Assembly (NCBI GenBank): GCA_025362255.1
Contig: JANYGY010000019.1
Coordinates: 1 to 7,594, forward strand
Source of the DNA: Planctomycetales bacterium
GTDB lineage: Bacteria > Planctomycetota > UBA11346
Direction of reading: 5' to 3'
DNA: 7,594 nucleotides
A program made the position numbers and the translations under genes. Under the pieces are notes generated by a model that did not search any database, was not told the origin of the DNA, and saw only the letters and a list, made by a program, of their open reading frames with translations. Shown here one piece after another: positions 1-5,930 of this stretch (its first letter is position 1; the number at the start of each line of letters is the position of its first letter).

Positions 1-2
1 AT

Positions 3-137
3 CTCCGTGGATTGTCGCTCGACCAATGCGGCATTCTTGCGGCCAAGGCCGGCGCCGCCGTAGTCCAGGTCATGGGTGGCCACGTGCCCCGTGAATCCTG
101 GCTGCCCATCAAAGGATACCTCGATGCCTGGACCTGA
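3..137 (+). CDS. C-terminal fragment of a probable PfkB/adenosine-kinase-family kinase (5' end outside window)
   Basis: An open frame enters from the left edge and ends at TGA 135-137, giving 44 residues. The fragment contains 'LSLDQCGILAAKAGAAVVQ' followed by 'MGGHVP'. This resembles the last helix of PfkB-family kinases, especially bacterial adenosine-kinase-like proteins, where a Gly-x-(S/P)-L-x-x-C-G-x-L-(A/G) segment leads into an Ala-rich helix and a V-x-x-x-G turn. Such enzymes phosphorylate a sugar or nucleoside with ATP in the cytoplasm. The catalytic Asp motif would lie upstream, outside the window, so the substrate cannot be judged. The last 14 bases overlap the start of the S4-domain gene, which implies co-transcription and probably translational coupling. 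The reading frame is fairly secure; the family rests on a short tail and is tentative. Confidence 0.5.
   Translation, partial: LRGLSLDQCGILAAKAGAAVVQVMGGHVPRESWLPIKGYLDAWT
111..116 (+). promoter_or_regulatory. Ribosome binding site deciding the S4 gene start
   Basis: AAAGGA lies 7 bases before ATG 124, inside the coding end of the upstream kinase-like gene. It supports ATG 124 over the longer in-frame start at ATG 76. Confidence 0.7.
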
Positions 138-558
138 TCGCCGCCGTACGCGGCCACCTGAATTCAAATCCTTCACCCACAACCCACTGGCGTTGGCCAA
201 GGCGCGCTTGGCGGCTTCGCCCAAACTCGGCAAGCCGGTGGTCAAGGATCCGGGCCCGGGTGCTCTTGGTGCTGGAGGTGCTCTCGGTGCTGGAGGAGCG
301 ATTGTTGAGCCGGTGGCGGTCCCCGCACCTGTGCCGCAACGCGACGGCAACGGCCAGCTCTACATCACGCTCGCTCAACTGCTCAAAAAGCTCAGTCTCG
401 CACCGACGGGCGGCGCCGCCAAACAGGCGATCCGCAAAGGTGGCATCACGGTCAATGGTACCGCCGAAGACCGCCCGGGTCGCAAGCTGCACGCCGGCGA
501 CAAGGTCAGCATCGATGGCAAGGTCATCACGGTTGATCTGACGGCTGAATCCGCCTGA
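124..558 (+). CDS. S4-domain RNA-binding protein (YbcJ/YaaA-like) with Gly/Ala-rich N-terminal extension
   Basis: This gene encodes 144 residues. Residues about 79-137 form a compact S4 RNA-binding domain of the small YbcJ/YaaA type: 'LYITLAQLLKKL', then 'GGAAKQAIRKGGITVNG', then 'RPGRKLHAGDKV'. These match the conserved GG-x-AK, VNG and R-x-GRKL-x-x-GD positions that contact structured RNA, usually rRNA or stalled ribosomes. Residues 1-78 are basic and low complexity, with no recognisable domain, whereas stand-alone family members are usually about 70 residues. The extension contains two tandem GALGAG units and a Pro/Val-rich stretch, probably a flexible linker. I chose ATG 124 because AAAGGA (111-116) lies 7 bases upstream; an in-frame ATG at 76 lacks such a site and lies deeper inside the upstream gene. 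The upstream kinase-like gene overlaps by 14 bases. The next gene is convergent, 10 bases away. Confidence 0.85.
   Translation: MPGPDRRRTRPPEFKSFTHNPLALAKARLAASPKLGKPVVKDPGPGALGAGGALGAGGAIVEPVAVPAPVPQRDGNGQLYITLAQLLKKLSLAPTGGAAKQAIRKGGITVNGTAEDRPGRKLHAGDKVSIDGKVITVDLTAESA
259..294 (+). repeat. Tandem 18-bp repeat (2 copies) in the S4 gene linker
   Basis: Two adjacent 18-base units (259-276 and 277-294) differ by one base, a synonymous T/C change. Each encodes Gly-Ala-Leu-Gly-Ala-Gly in frame. It lies in the low-complexity extension before the S4 domain, so copy-number change would alter linker length without a frameshift. Confidence 0.9.
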
Positions 559-568
559 AACTCGGCGA

Positions 569-3301
569 CTAACCTGAAAAAACCGGGCGGATGGCCGGTT
601 CGCTCAACAAGTGGGCTTCGCGATTGCCAACCCGCACGGTGACGCCGTCATAGGCCACGCTGCCGACGGTGATCCGGGCGGCGCCGGTCTGCTGGTCAAG
701 TTCCCGGCGCTGGCTGCGGCTGCGGACCAGTTCGTGACGTTCGGTCTCGGCCTGATCGCGCAGGGTCTGGCGCTGGCGTTCGAGATCGGCCAGGCGTTCG
801 GTGGCACCGTTCAAGGCGTTGCCCGCGACGTACTGAGCGCTGGATAGCCGCTCGGTGCGTTTTGCGAGATCATCTTGCTCGATGGTCAGCGCGGTACCTT
901 CTTGAATCAGGCGATGACGCTTGGCCTCGTGGCGGGCTTCATTCAAGCGGATCAATTCCGAGTGCCGTTCGAGGCTGAGATGATGTCCGGCCCATAAAAC
1001 GGTCGGCGAACCGTCAGTGTTGCCGACGGTGGCGACGGTGATGTCGCCACCAGCTGCCAGGGCGCCGCCGATGACGTTGTTGGCAGTGATGCCGCCGGTC
1101 GCGGTCATCTCGCAATTGGTCAAGGTGCCGCTGATGCGGATGTTGCCGGCCAGGATCCGGCGCTCGCTGGCATCGACCGCGATCAGGGTGCCGGCGGCGC
1201 GCAGCTCCTGGCCGGGACTGATCGTGCCTCGTATTTCGATGTCTCCGCCGGCGCTGATGCTGGCGTCGGCGACATCGCCCAAAACCACGATGTCGCTGGT
1301 CGACGCCAGCGATGCGCCGGCCAGCACGCTGCCGCGCACGATAACCACGTCTTCGGTGGCGATCGGATTCGACGCATCGAGGTCACCGGTGATTTCGACC
1401 ATCCCGACCACCCGCACCAGGCCATCCGCTTGGCGCTGCACTACGCCCTCGCGGGTCGCGCGCAGGCACAAGTCGCCATCACGCGTCCGACCGGTGGCAA
1501 CGCCATTGCCGACCAGCGTGTCGGCGTCCGGTTCGCGCGGTTCCCCGACCGGGATCTGGCGTCCGCGGACATCGTGGCCAGCGGTGCCGCTGCTGCTTTC
1601 GCGCCACGTCGCGAGTTCGGTACCGGGTTCGACCCGGCAGAGGCCCAGATCGCCGGCCGGGCCGACCGTCAGCAACCAGCCGGCGTCGGTGGGAGGCAAT
1701 GCGGGCAGTCCTTTAGCGACCACCAATTTTCCACCTGAAGGGGGTTTGGTCGAAAATCGTTTGAGGGCGGAGGTCTCAAGCCCGGCGCAGATTCCCGCGG
1801 CGGCCAACGCCGCGCGGACCTCGGCTTCGCTGGGTGGCTTGCTCGGGCGATACAGCGCGGCTGCCTGCATGCCGTCGTCGGCGACGCGGATGGTCACGAT
1901 CTGCTCGACGGCAGGCTGCTGGACGCCGCGTACGTCGGTGCCAAACGAATCCGGCGTCGGCGCGTCGCCCTTGGCCAAGGTGATCCGCCGGGGCAATTCC
2001 GCAGGTTTGCCCGCAGCGCACAGATTCGCTTCGATCAGGCCGTAGGTGATGCTCGATACCGTCAACAATTGATCGAGCAGCGCGCGTGGAAAACACGCCC
2101 CCGGCGCCAACGCCAAGGAGGCGCGCAGCCCATCGCGATCGACCACGATCCGTTTGGCCAACTGCTGCAATTGCGCTGGATTGAAACTCAGGGCGCAGCT
2201 GGTGGTCGGCCGCGATGCCGTGGCAGAAGTCGAAGGAGAAGTTGAAGGAGAAGGCTGCGCGACTTGATCGGGCGATCTCAGCTCTGGCGACGCCAAAGGA
2301 GTGCGCTCGGTCGCCTGTTTGGAGGCGTGATCCGGCCCGGTCGTGGGGGAGGTGAAACGTGCCGGTTGCCGGCGCTCCAACGTCACCTGTGGACCGTCAG
2401 GCAGCACTGCCGTCGCCTGTGGCGTGCGGTCGTCCCGGGCATTTCGTGCGGCCCGTCCCCGCAGTAGTTCTTCCAGCAGTTCTCGCGCTGCGCGCGCCGA
2501 TGGTGGGCGCTTGGTGCGTTCTTTTGCCAGCAGCCGGGTCACGAATGCCGCCGCGGGTTCGCTGAGGTCCGGGCGCAGGGCGCGGGGGTCGGGCAGGGGA
2601 TCGTTGAGTACGCGCACCAACGTCGCCAGCGGGTCGTTTGCCGGGAATGGCGTGTGGCCGGTCAGCAAATGGAACAGCGTGGCGCCCAGCGAATACAGAT
2701 CCGCCCGGACATCGAGGTCGTCTTCACCGCGGGCCTGTTCGGGGCTGATGTAGGCCGGCGTGCCCATGATCATCCCGGCCATCGTCGTGCGGTCGCCATC
2801 GGCCTGTTTGACGGTGCGCGCCAGCCCGAGATCCGCGAGTTTCGCCCGGCCCTGATTGCTGACGAAGATATTTGCGGGCTTCAGATCGCGATGCACCAGG
2901 CGGGCGGCTTCTAGCGCTTCGAGACCCTCAAGGCAGTCGCGCATCAGGGCCAGCGCGAGCGATTCGCCAAGAGCGCCGCCCTTGCGCCCCATCAGTCCCA
3001 GCAGGTCGCCGCCGCTGACCAGTTCCAGGGCCATGTACAGTTGGCCATCAGCAAGTCCGGCATCAAAGCAGCCGACGACATAGGGGCTTTGAATCTGGGC
3101 CATCGCCCGCGCTTCGCGCAGGAAACGCTCGCGAAACAGCGGATCTGCAGCGGACGCCTGATTGACCACCTTCAACGCTACCGGCCGACTCAATGATTCT
3201 TGGATCGCCTGATAGACCGTGCCCATGCCGCCTGACCCCAGGCGGCCGGTGATGCGGTAGGGGCCGATCCGATCGAGCACAGGCGGCGGTGGGTGGGCCA
3301 T
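569..3301 (-). CDS. Hanks-type Ser/Thr protein kinase fused to a FapA (DUF342) beta-helix scaffold
   Basis: This 910-residue protein has no predicted membrane segment or signal peptide. Residues about 13-280 are a complete Hanks kinase. They include the glycine loop 'LGSGGMGTVY' (21-30), ATP-anchoring Lys44 in VALK, helix-C Glu63, catalytic 'HRDLKPAN' (137-144, Asp139), metal-binding DLG (157-159, in place of DFG), a Thr-rich activation loop ending in 'GTPAYISPE' (180-188), and Asp201 in DLYSLG. Residues 285-370 are a Pro/Ser/Thr/Gln-rich linker. Residues about 388-910 match FapA/DUF342: two N-domain-like copies (about 389-460 and 475-580), then a right-handed beta-helix of short G-D-(I/V) turns (about 605-770), a long charged coiled coil (about 777-870), and the FapA-type tail 'ARITVGSVAYDGVTVRVGN' (875-893). 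It probably phosphorylates cytosolic proteins while attached to, or polymerised with, a scaffold; substrate and role are unknown. It is the last gene of a probable operon, 65 bases after the 173-residue gene. Confidence 0.95.
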   Translation of the reverse strand: MAHPPPPVLDRIGPYRITGRLGSGGMGTVYQAIQESLSRPVALKVVNQASAADPLFRERFLREARAMAQIQSPYVVGCFDAGLADGQLYMALELVSGGDLLGLMGRKGGALGESLALALMRDCLEGLEALEAARLVHRDLKPANIFVSNQGRAKLADLGLARTVKQADGDRTTMAGMIMGTPAYISPEQARGEDDLDVRADLYSLGATLFHLLTGHTPFPANDPLATLVRVLNDPLPDPRALRPDLSEPAAAFVTRLLAKERTKRPPSARAARELLEELLRGRAARNARDDRTPQATAVLPDGPQVTLERRQPARFTSPTTGPDHASKQATERTPLASPELRSPDQVAQPSPSTSPSTSATASRPTTSCALSFNPAQLQQLAKRIVVDRDGLRASLALAPGACFPRALLDQLLTVSSITYGLIEANLCAAGKPAELPRRITLAKGDAPTPDSFGTDVRGVQQPAVEQIVTIRVADDGMQAAALYRPSKPPSEAEVRAALAAAGICAGLETSALKRFSTKPPSGGKLVVAKGLPALPPTDAGWLLTVGPAGDLGLCRVEPGTELATWRESSSGTAGHDVRGRQIPVGEPREPDADTLVGNGVATGRTRDGDLCLRATREGVVQRQADGLVRVVGMVEITGDLDASNPIATEDVVIVRGSVLAGASLASTSDIVVLGDVADASISAGGDIEIRGTISPGQELRAAGTLIAVDASERRILAGNIRISGTLTNCEMTATGGITANNVIGGALAAGGDITVATVGNTDGSPTVLWAGHHLSLERHSELIRLNEARHEAKRHRLIQEGTALTIEQDDLAKRTERLSSAQYVAGNALNGATERLADLERQRQTLRDQAETERHELVRSRSQRRELDQQTGAARITVGSVAYDGVTVRVGNREAHLLSEPAIRPVFSG
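577..600 (-). terminator. Intrinsic-terminator-like hairpin with T-run inside the 3' end of the kinase gene
   Basis: Read on the minus strand, AACCGG (600-595), an 8-base loop and CCGGTT (586-581) form a 6-bp stem that runs into six T's (582-577). This is the form of a weak Rho-independent terminator. It ends 5 bases before the TAG stop (571-569), so it lies within the last codons. On the plus strand the hairpin lacks a T-run, so it does not look like a terminator for the S4 gene. The stem is short, and chance is possible. Confidence 0.35.
2228..2251 (-). repeat. Tandem 12-bp repeat (2 copies) in the kinase linker
   Basis: Two 12-base units (2228-2239 and 2240-2251) differ at one base and encode the Ser-Pro-Ser-Thr pair at residues 351-358. 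They lie in the disordered linker between kinase and FapA modules. This is likely replication-slippage sequence, possibly also a phospho-acceptor region, given its Ser/Thr content. Confidence 0.85.
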
Positions 3302-3366
3302 GATTCCCGCCAGTGTACCCCATGAATGGGTGCGCGGCCAGGAGTTGGCTCAGACGTCGCGGGATT

Positions 3367-3888
3367 TCACCGTCGTTCGTGACGTTTCGCCAGATACCTT
3401 TGAATCACTTCGACGGAAAAAGTGCCGGTCGAGTGGTCATCTTCGGCGGTGCCGTGACTGCCGGGATTGGCGAGATGATGCTCCGCGTGTCGGCGCCACC
3501 ATGAGGGCAACTCCGGCATGACCTCGCCATCTTGGCGAAAGCAGCGCAGCATCCGAGGCGCATTTTGATTGAGCCAAGCATAAAACGTCACCGGCGCGTC
3601 GATGCTCAGCAGGTCGACCGGGACCTGATGGTCTTCCAAGGCGGACAGCCACAGGCGCAGCCGCTCGCCTGCTTCACCGGCGAGGGCCTCGGGCCGGACG
3701 ATCACCACTGCGGCCATCGCCCGCATGAATCCCGAATCAGGCTCGTCCTGATCCGTGAGGACGGACAGGTACCGGCAGCGACCATGATCGGTGCGGTCGG
3801 TCCAGATCGCGTCGTTGCCGCTGAAACAACTCGCCTGGCGGGATTCTTCGCAGTCGAACAGGCACAAGAATGAGGGGAGGGCTTCCAT
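3367..3888 (-). CDS. Uncharacterised 173-residue protein between the DUF4388 and kinase-FapA genes
   Basis: I do not recognise a family. The product is soluble, with no signal peptide or membrane segment. Its N-terminus is Cys-rich (C9, C13, C21, C38, with C9/C13 spaced as CxxxC). A hydrophobic strand 'AAVVIVRPEA' (59-68) is followed by an amphipathic helix and a second strand 'VPVDLLSIDAP' (89-99), suggesting an alpha/beta core. The C-terminus is polar and His/Glu-rich, ending in a basic helix. The order of a beta strand, a helix and another strand faintly recalls a degenerate P-loop or receiver-like fold, but no motif confirms that. It starts 6 bases after the DUF4388 stop codon, with a weak AGG site 5 bases before its ATG, and is followed 65 bases later by the kinase-FapA gene. 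This tight spacing makes co-transcription and a shared function likely. Confidence 0.8.
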   Translation of the reverse strand: MEALPSFLCLFDCEESRQASCFSGNDAIWTDRTDHGRCRYLSVLTDQDEPDSGFMRAMAAVVIVRPEALAGEAGERLRLWLSALEDHQVPVDLLSIDAPVTFYAWLNQNAPRMLRCFRQDGEVMPELPSWWRRHAEHHLANPGSHGTAEDDHSTGTFSVEVIQRYLAKRHERR

Positions 3889-3894
3889 GGCTGC

Positions 3895-4692
3895 CTATCT
3901 GAAGAACCGTTCGTACACATCATGGCCGCTGACGATCCGCACCCAGCCGGTGCGCTTCAGCAGATTGAATTCCTCGACCAATTCGGATTCATGGCAGTTG
4001 AGCTGATACCTCACCTGCCGCAGATCAGCCCGCCCGTCGAGGTGCTTGATCAGCAGATTCGCCAGCAAGGTCGGCGGGCTGGCCCGGGTGTGCGCGGCGG
4101 CGGCGGCGGGGATACGCTCGGCGATGATCGCCGCGAGATACGAATCATCATGGTTGGTCAGGATCAGTCCGCTGCTGATCAGGCTGTAGACCAGGCGTTG
4201 CGAATCCATTTCTTCGCGACCCGACATTTCGATGATTTCTTGCAGCGAACGCCGGCCGTTGATCAGCGACAGCAGCCGCCATTCACCTTGGGTGAGGCGG
4301 ACATCCTCGACCGCGGTCGAATCGCGCTGGACATGCAGCACGGTATTGGTCGGCGGCAGGCGCTCTTCGATGACTTTCTGCTCATCGATCTGGCGCAATC
4401 CATCCAACAGCAGGTTGTGGAGGTCGATATCGATCGTGCGTTCGCGATGGGTCGCGCCCTTGAGGAACGCGAAGCGGCCTTCCTCCCAGCGCAACAATTG
4501 ATGAATCGCCGGCACGCCTTCACGCGGAGGGCAATAGGCATGGACGACTTCACCTCGGTCGAAAAACACGCCGGCGGAAATTCGCGTATGGGCGTGCTCG
4601 ACAATCAATTGGCCATGTTTGCGCATGCCTTGCAAGAACATCAGGAGATCTGGTAAGGCGTACTCAGACAGATCCCCTTGCATGATGGCCAT
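3895..4692 (-). CDS. PATAN/DUF4388-domain protein with C-terminal winged-helix-like regions
   Basis: This gene encodes 265 residues. Residues about 4-105 are a PATAN/DUF4388 domain: 'MQGDLSEYALPDLLMFLQG' (4-22), then 'HGQLIVE', then 'GVFFDRGEVVHAYCP' (41-55), 'LLRWEEGRFAF' (67-77) and a closing helix 'LHNLLLDGLRQIDE' (91-104). Residues about 128-180 ('EWRLLSLINGRRSLQEIIEMSG') look like a winged-helix domain of the type that often follows PATAN. Residues about 205-258 may be a second wing-helix unit. PATAN proteins act as cytoplasmic adaptors in signalling and surface-motility systems, often near kinases or response regulators; no enzyme activity is expected. ATG 4692 and ATG 4683 (Met4) are both possible starts, with no convincing Shine-Dalgarno for either; family members often begin at the position of Met4. 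A sigma70-like promoter lies just upstream. Downstream are the 173-residue gene and the kinase-FapA gene. Confidence 0.87.
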   Translation of the reverse strand: MAIMQGDLSEYALPDLLMFLQGMRKHGQLIVEHAHTRISAGVFFDRGEVVHAYCPPREGVPAIHQLLRWEEGRFAFLKGATHRERTIDIDLHNLLLDGLRQIDEQKVIEERLPPTNTVLHVQRDSTAVEDVRLTQGEWRLLSLINGRRSLQEIIEMSGREEMDSQRLVYSLISSGLILTNHDDSYLAAIIAERIPAAAAAHTRASPPTLLANLLIKHLDGRADLRQVRYQLNCHESELVEEFNLLKRTGWVRIVSGHDVYERFFR

Positions 4693-4710
4693 GGCCAGAG
4701 CATCGACCTG

Positions 4711-4739
4711 ATTATGAAGATCCGCCGAAGTTTTGACAA
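4711..4739 (-). promoter_or_regulatory. Sigma70-like promoter for the DUF4388 / 173-aa / kinase-FapA operon
   Basis: On the minus strand TTGTCA (4739-4734, 5/6 match to TTGACA) and CATAAT (4716-4711, 5/6 match to TATAAT) are separated by exactly 17 bases. Transcription would begin around 4704-4706, only about 12-14 bases before ATG 4692 or about 22 before ATG 4683. This gives the DUF4388 operon its own start, independent of the UbiA gene. Confidence 0.6.
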
Positions 4740-4760
4740 AGACGGCTTGGCGGAATCTTC
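4716..4760 (-). promoter_or_regulatory. Inverted repeat around the promoter (possible operator or stem-loop)
   Basis: GAAGATCCGCC (4716-4726) and GGCGGAATCTTC (4749-4760) are inverted repeats of 11 matched bases with a single bulged base, separated by 22 bases. One arm abuts the -10 box, and the -35 box lies in the loop. It also starts 20 bases past the UbiA stop codon. It could be an operator for a repressor, or a transcript stem-loop after the UbiA gene. No T-run follows, so a classical terminator is unlikely. Confidence 0.55.
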
Positions 4761-4780
4761 TCCGACAAGCTCGCAGGCAT

Positions 4781-5800
4781 TCAGCCCATACGGATCATGC
4801 GGCCCATGACGATGAACACCGGATAGAAAGCGGCGCACATCAAGCCACCAAGCGGATGCGCCGCCGTCGCGATCACCGCATCGAGCAGGATCATCCCTCC
4901 GAGACCGGCGATCACCACGCGTCCGACCAGGGCGCAACGCGCATTGCGCAGGGCCTCGACCCAGACGCTGAAAACATTCCAGGCGAGCAACGCCGCGCAG
5001 CCCAACGCGAACAGCACCGACAACACCGCCGCCCCGGGCCACGGTCCGCCGGCATGGAGGAGATGCGGCAGCCAGTCGGCGCCGGCGAGTCCGCCGAGCG
5101 CTGCCAACAAGGCGAACGCCATCGCCACCCCCCCGACGATGAAGCCCAGGCGCGAGCCGCGGCGCTGACGTTCTTCGAATTCGGATACCAGGGTCAGGCC
5201 GAAGATGTAGATGCCGATGATCACCGGGTAGACGAAGGGGGCGTGGGTGGTGCCGTTGGTGGCCGTATTTGCCGCAGTGGCGCCCGTCGGGGTCAGCACC
5301 ATCTGCACATAATCCGGCCCGAGCAGCAACAGGGCAAAGCAGGCATGGCTGGCACGCACCAGGCCCATCACCGCACTGCCCAGCCAGGGCAGTGATTTGG
5401 CGACGAGATTATAGAGCATCGCCAGACTGAGGACCACGCCGGCGAGAAAGAATCCATAGTCGACGTGCGACGCGGCGAACATCGCCCCACCCATCGCCAG
5501 CACGCCCACCACCCACGCCGGGGTCAGCCCGATGCGCCCGTCCGGTAATGGCCGCCGGGGATTGCCCGTGCGATCGCGATCGACGTCGATGAGGTCATTC
5601 CACAGCATGCCTGACGCGTAGAGCAGAAAACTCGCGAGGATGATCCACAACGTCTGAGCGCCATTGTGCTTGAGGCGCAACATCAGCCACACGATGCGAT
5701 CGCCTTCACCGGCATAAAAAGCCGTGAGCACCGCAGCGAGTGAGTTCGAAGCGATGGTCGCCAGTCCCGAAGCCCTGATCAAACGCAGCCAGTCGAGCAT
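4781..5800 (-). CDS. UbiA-family membrane prenyltransferase, EboC-like
   Basis: This is a polytopic membrane protein of 339 residues, with about eight or nine hydrophobic helices. UbiA enzymes transfer isoprenoid chains onto an acceptor. The first Asp-rich motif is clear: 'NDLIDVDRDRTGNPRRPLP', with N68, D69, D72 and D76 as the diphosphate/Mg-binding positions. Where most UbiA proteins have a second Asp-rich motif there is only 'LTLVSEFEERQRRGSR' (about 202-217), with Glu residues at 207, 209 and 210. That layout recalls the EboC/SCO3242-like branch, found in clusters for transport or modification of envelope-associated molecules; the assignment is from memory of motif style. I chose ATG 5800 because the core 'LDWLRLIRASGL' begins there; an upstream in-frame ATG at 5887 would add 29 non-membrane residues unlike the family. 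No strong Shine-Dalgarno is visible for either. The gene diverges from the secreted protein gene at 5931. Confidence 0.88.
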   Translation of the reverse strand: MLDWLRLIRASGLATIASNSLAAVLTAFYAGEGDRIVWLMLRLKHNGAQTLWIILASFLLYASGMLWNDLIDVDRDRTGNPRRPLPDGRIGLTPAWVVGVLAMGGAMFAASHVDYGFFLAGVVLSLAMLYNLVAKSLPWLGSAVMGLVRASHACFALLLLGPDYVQMVLTPTGATAANTATNGTTHAPFVYPVIIGIYIFGLTLVSEFEERQRRGSRLGFIVGGVAMAFALLAALGGLAGADWLPHLLHAGGPWPGAAVLSVLFALGCAALLAWNVFSVWVEALRNARCALVGRVVIAGLGGMILLDAVIATAAHPLGGLMCAAFYPVFIVMGRMIRMG

Positions 5801-5930
5801 TGATCGGCCATATTTGGCGCCTTGCGCTGGTCGCAAGGGGCAGCCACAAGCAGGCATGGCGTTCGCCGCCCAATCACGATATCTCAACGTCCCCGATCAG
5901 ATTCCGTATCTGTTTCCACCTCAAGTATCC
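5801..5930. promoter_or_regulatory. 130-base divergent intergenic region between UbiA and the secreted-protein gene
   Basis: This region must hold the promoters for both divergent genes. I see only a weak minus-strand candidate: TTGAGG (5924-5919) and TCTGAT (5901-5896) with 17-base spacing, each 4/6 matches. I see no convincing plus-strand promoter and no strong ribosome site before ATG 5931. A stem-loop is listed separately. If the UbiA gene really began at 5887, much of this region would be coding. Confidence 0.45.
5820..5838. promoter_or_regulatory. Perfect 7-bp inverted repeat upstream of the UbiA gene
   Basis: CCTTGCG, a 5-base loop, then CGCAAGG form a perfect palindromic stem-loop. 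It extends by two more pairs after one mismatch (5817-5841). It is 20 bases upstream of the preferred UbiA start and inside the divergent region. It may be an operator shared by the two genes or a 5' leader hairpin. No T-run follows on either strand. Confidence 0.5.

Noticed and set aside
1017..2045. Long plus-strand open frame of 342 codons opposite the kinase-FapA gene
   Set aside because: The product is Ser/Pro/Arg-rich with no domain, and it is antisense to a gene whose FapA motifs are clear. This is typical of high-GC shadow frames.
3319..3330. Short palindrome CCCAT-GA-ATGGG between the 173-aa gene and the kinase gene
   Set aside because: It is only a 5-bp stem with a 2-base loop, too tight to form as a hairpin. 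There is no promoter elements nearby, so it is likely chance.
3922..4656. Plus-strand open frame of 244 codons opposite the DUF4388 gene
   Set aside because: It is a complement-strand shadow of a recognisable PATAN gene, with repetitive Gln/Asp/Arg composition and no domain.
4733..5395. Plus-strand open frame of 220 codons opposite the UbiA gene
   Set aside because: It is His/Gln/Arg-rich low complexity, antisense to membrane helices and the NDxxD motif of the real gene.
5724..5930. Longer N-terminus for the secreted protein (ATG 5724 or 5856)
   Set aside because: It would overlap the UbiA coding start and place the hydrophobic signal segment internally. ATG 5931 puts it at the N-terminus.
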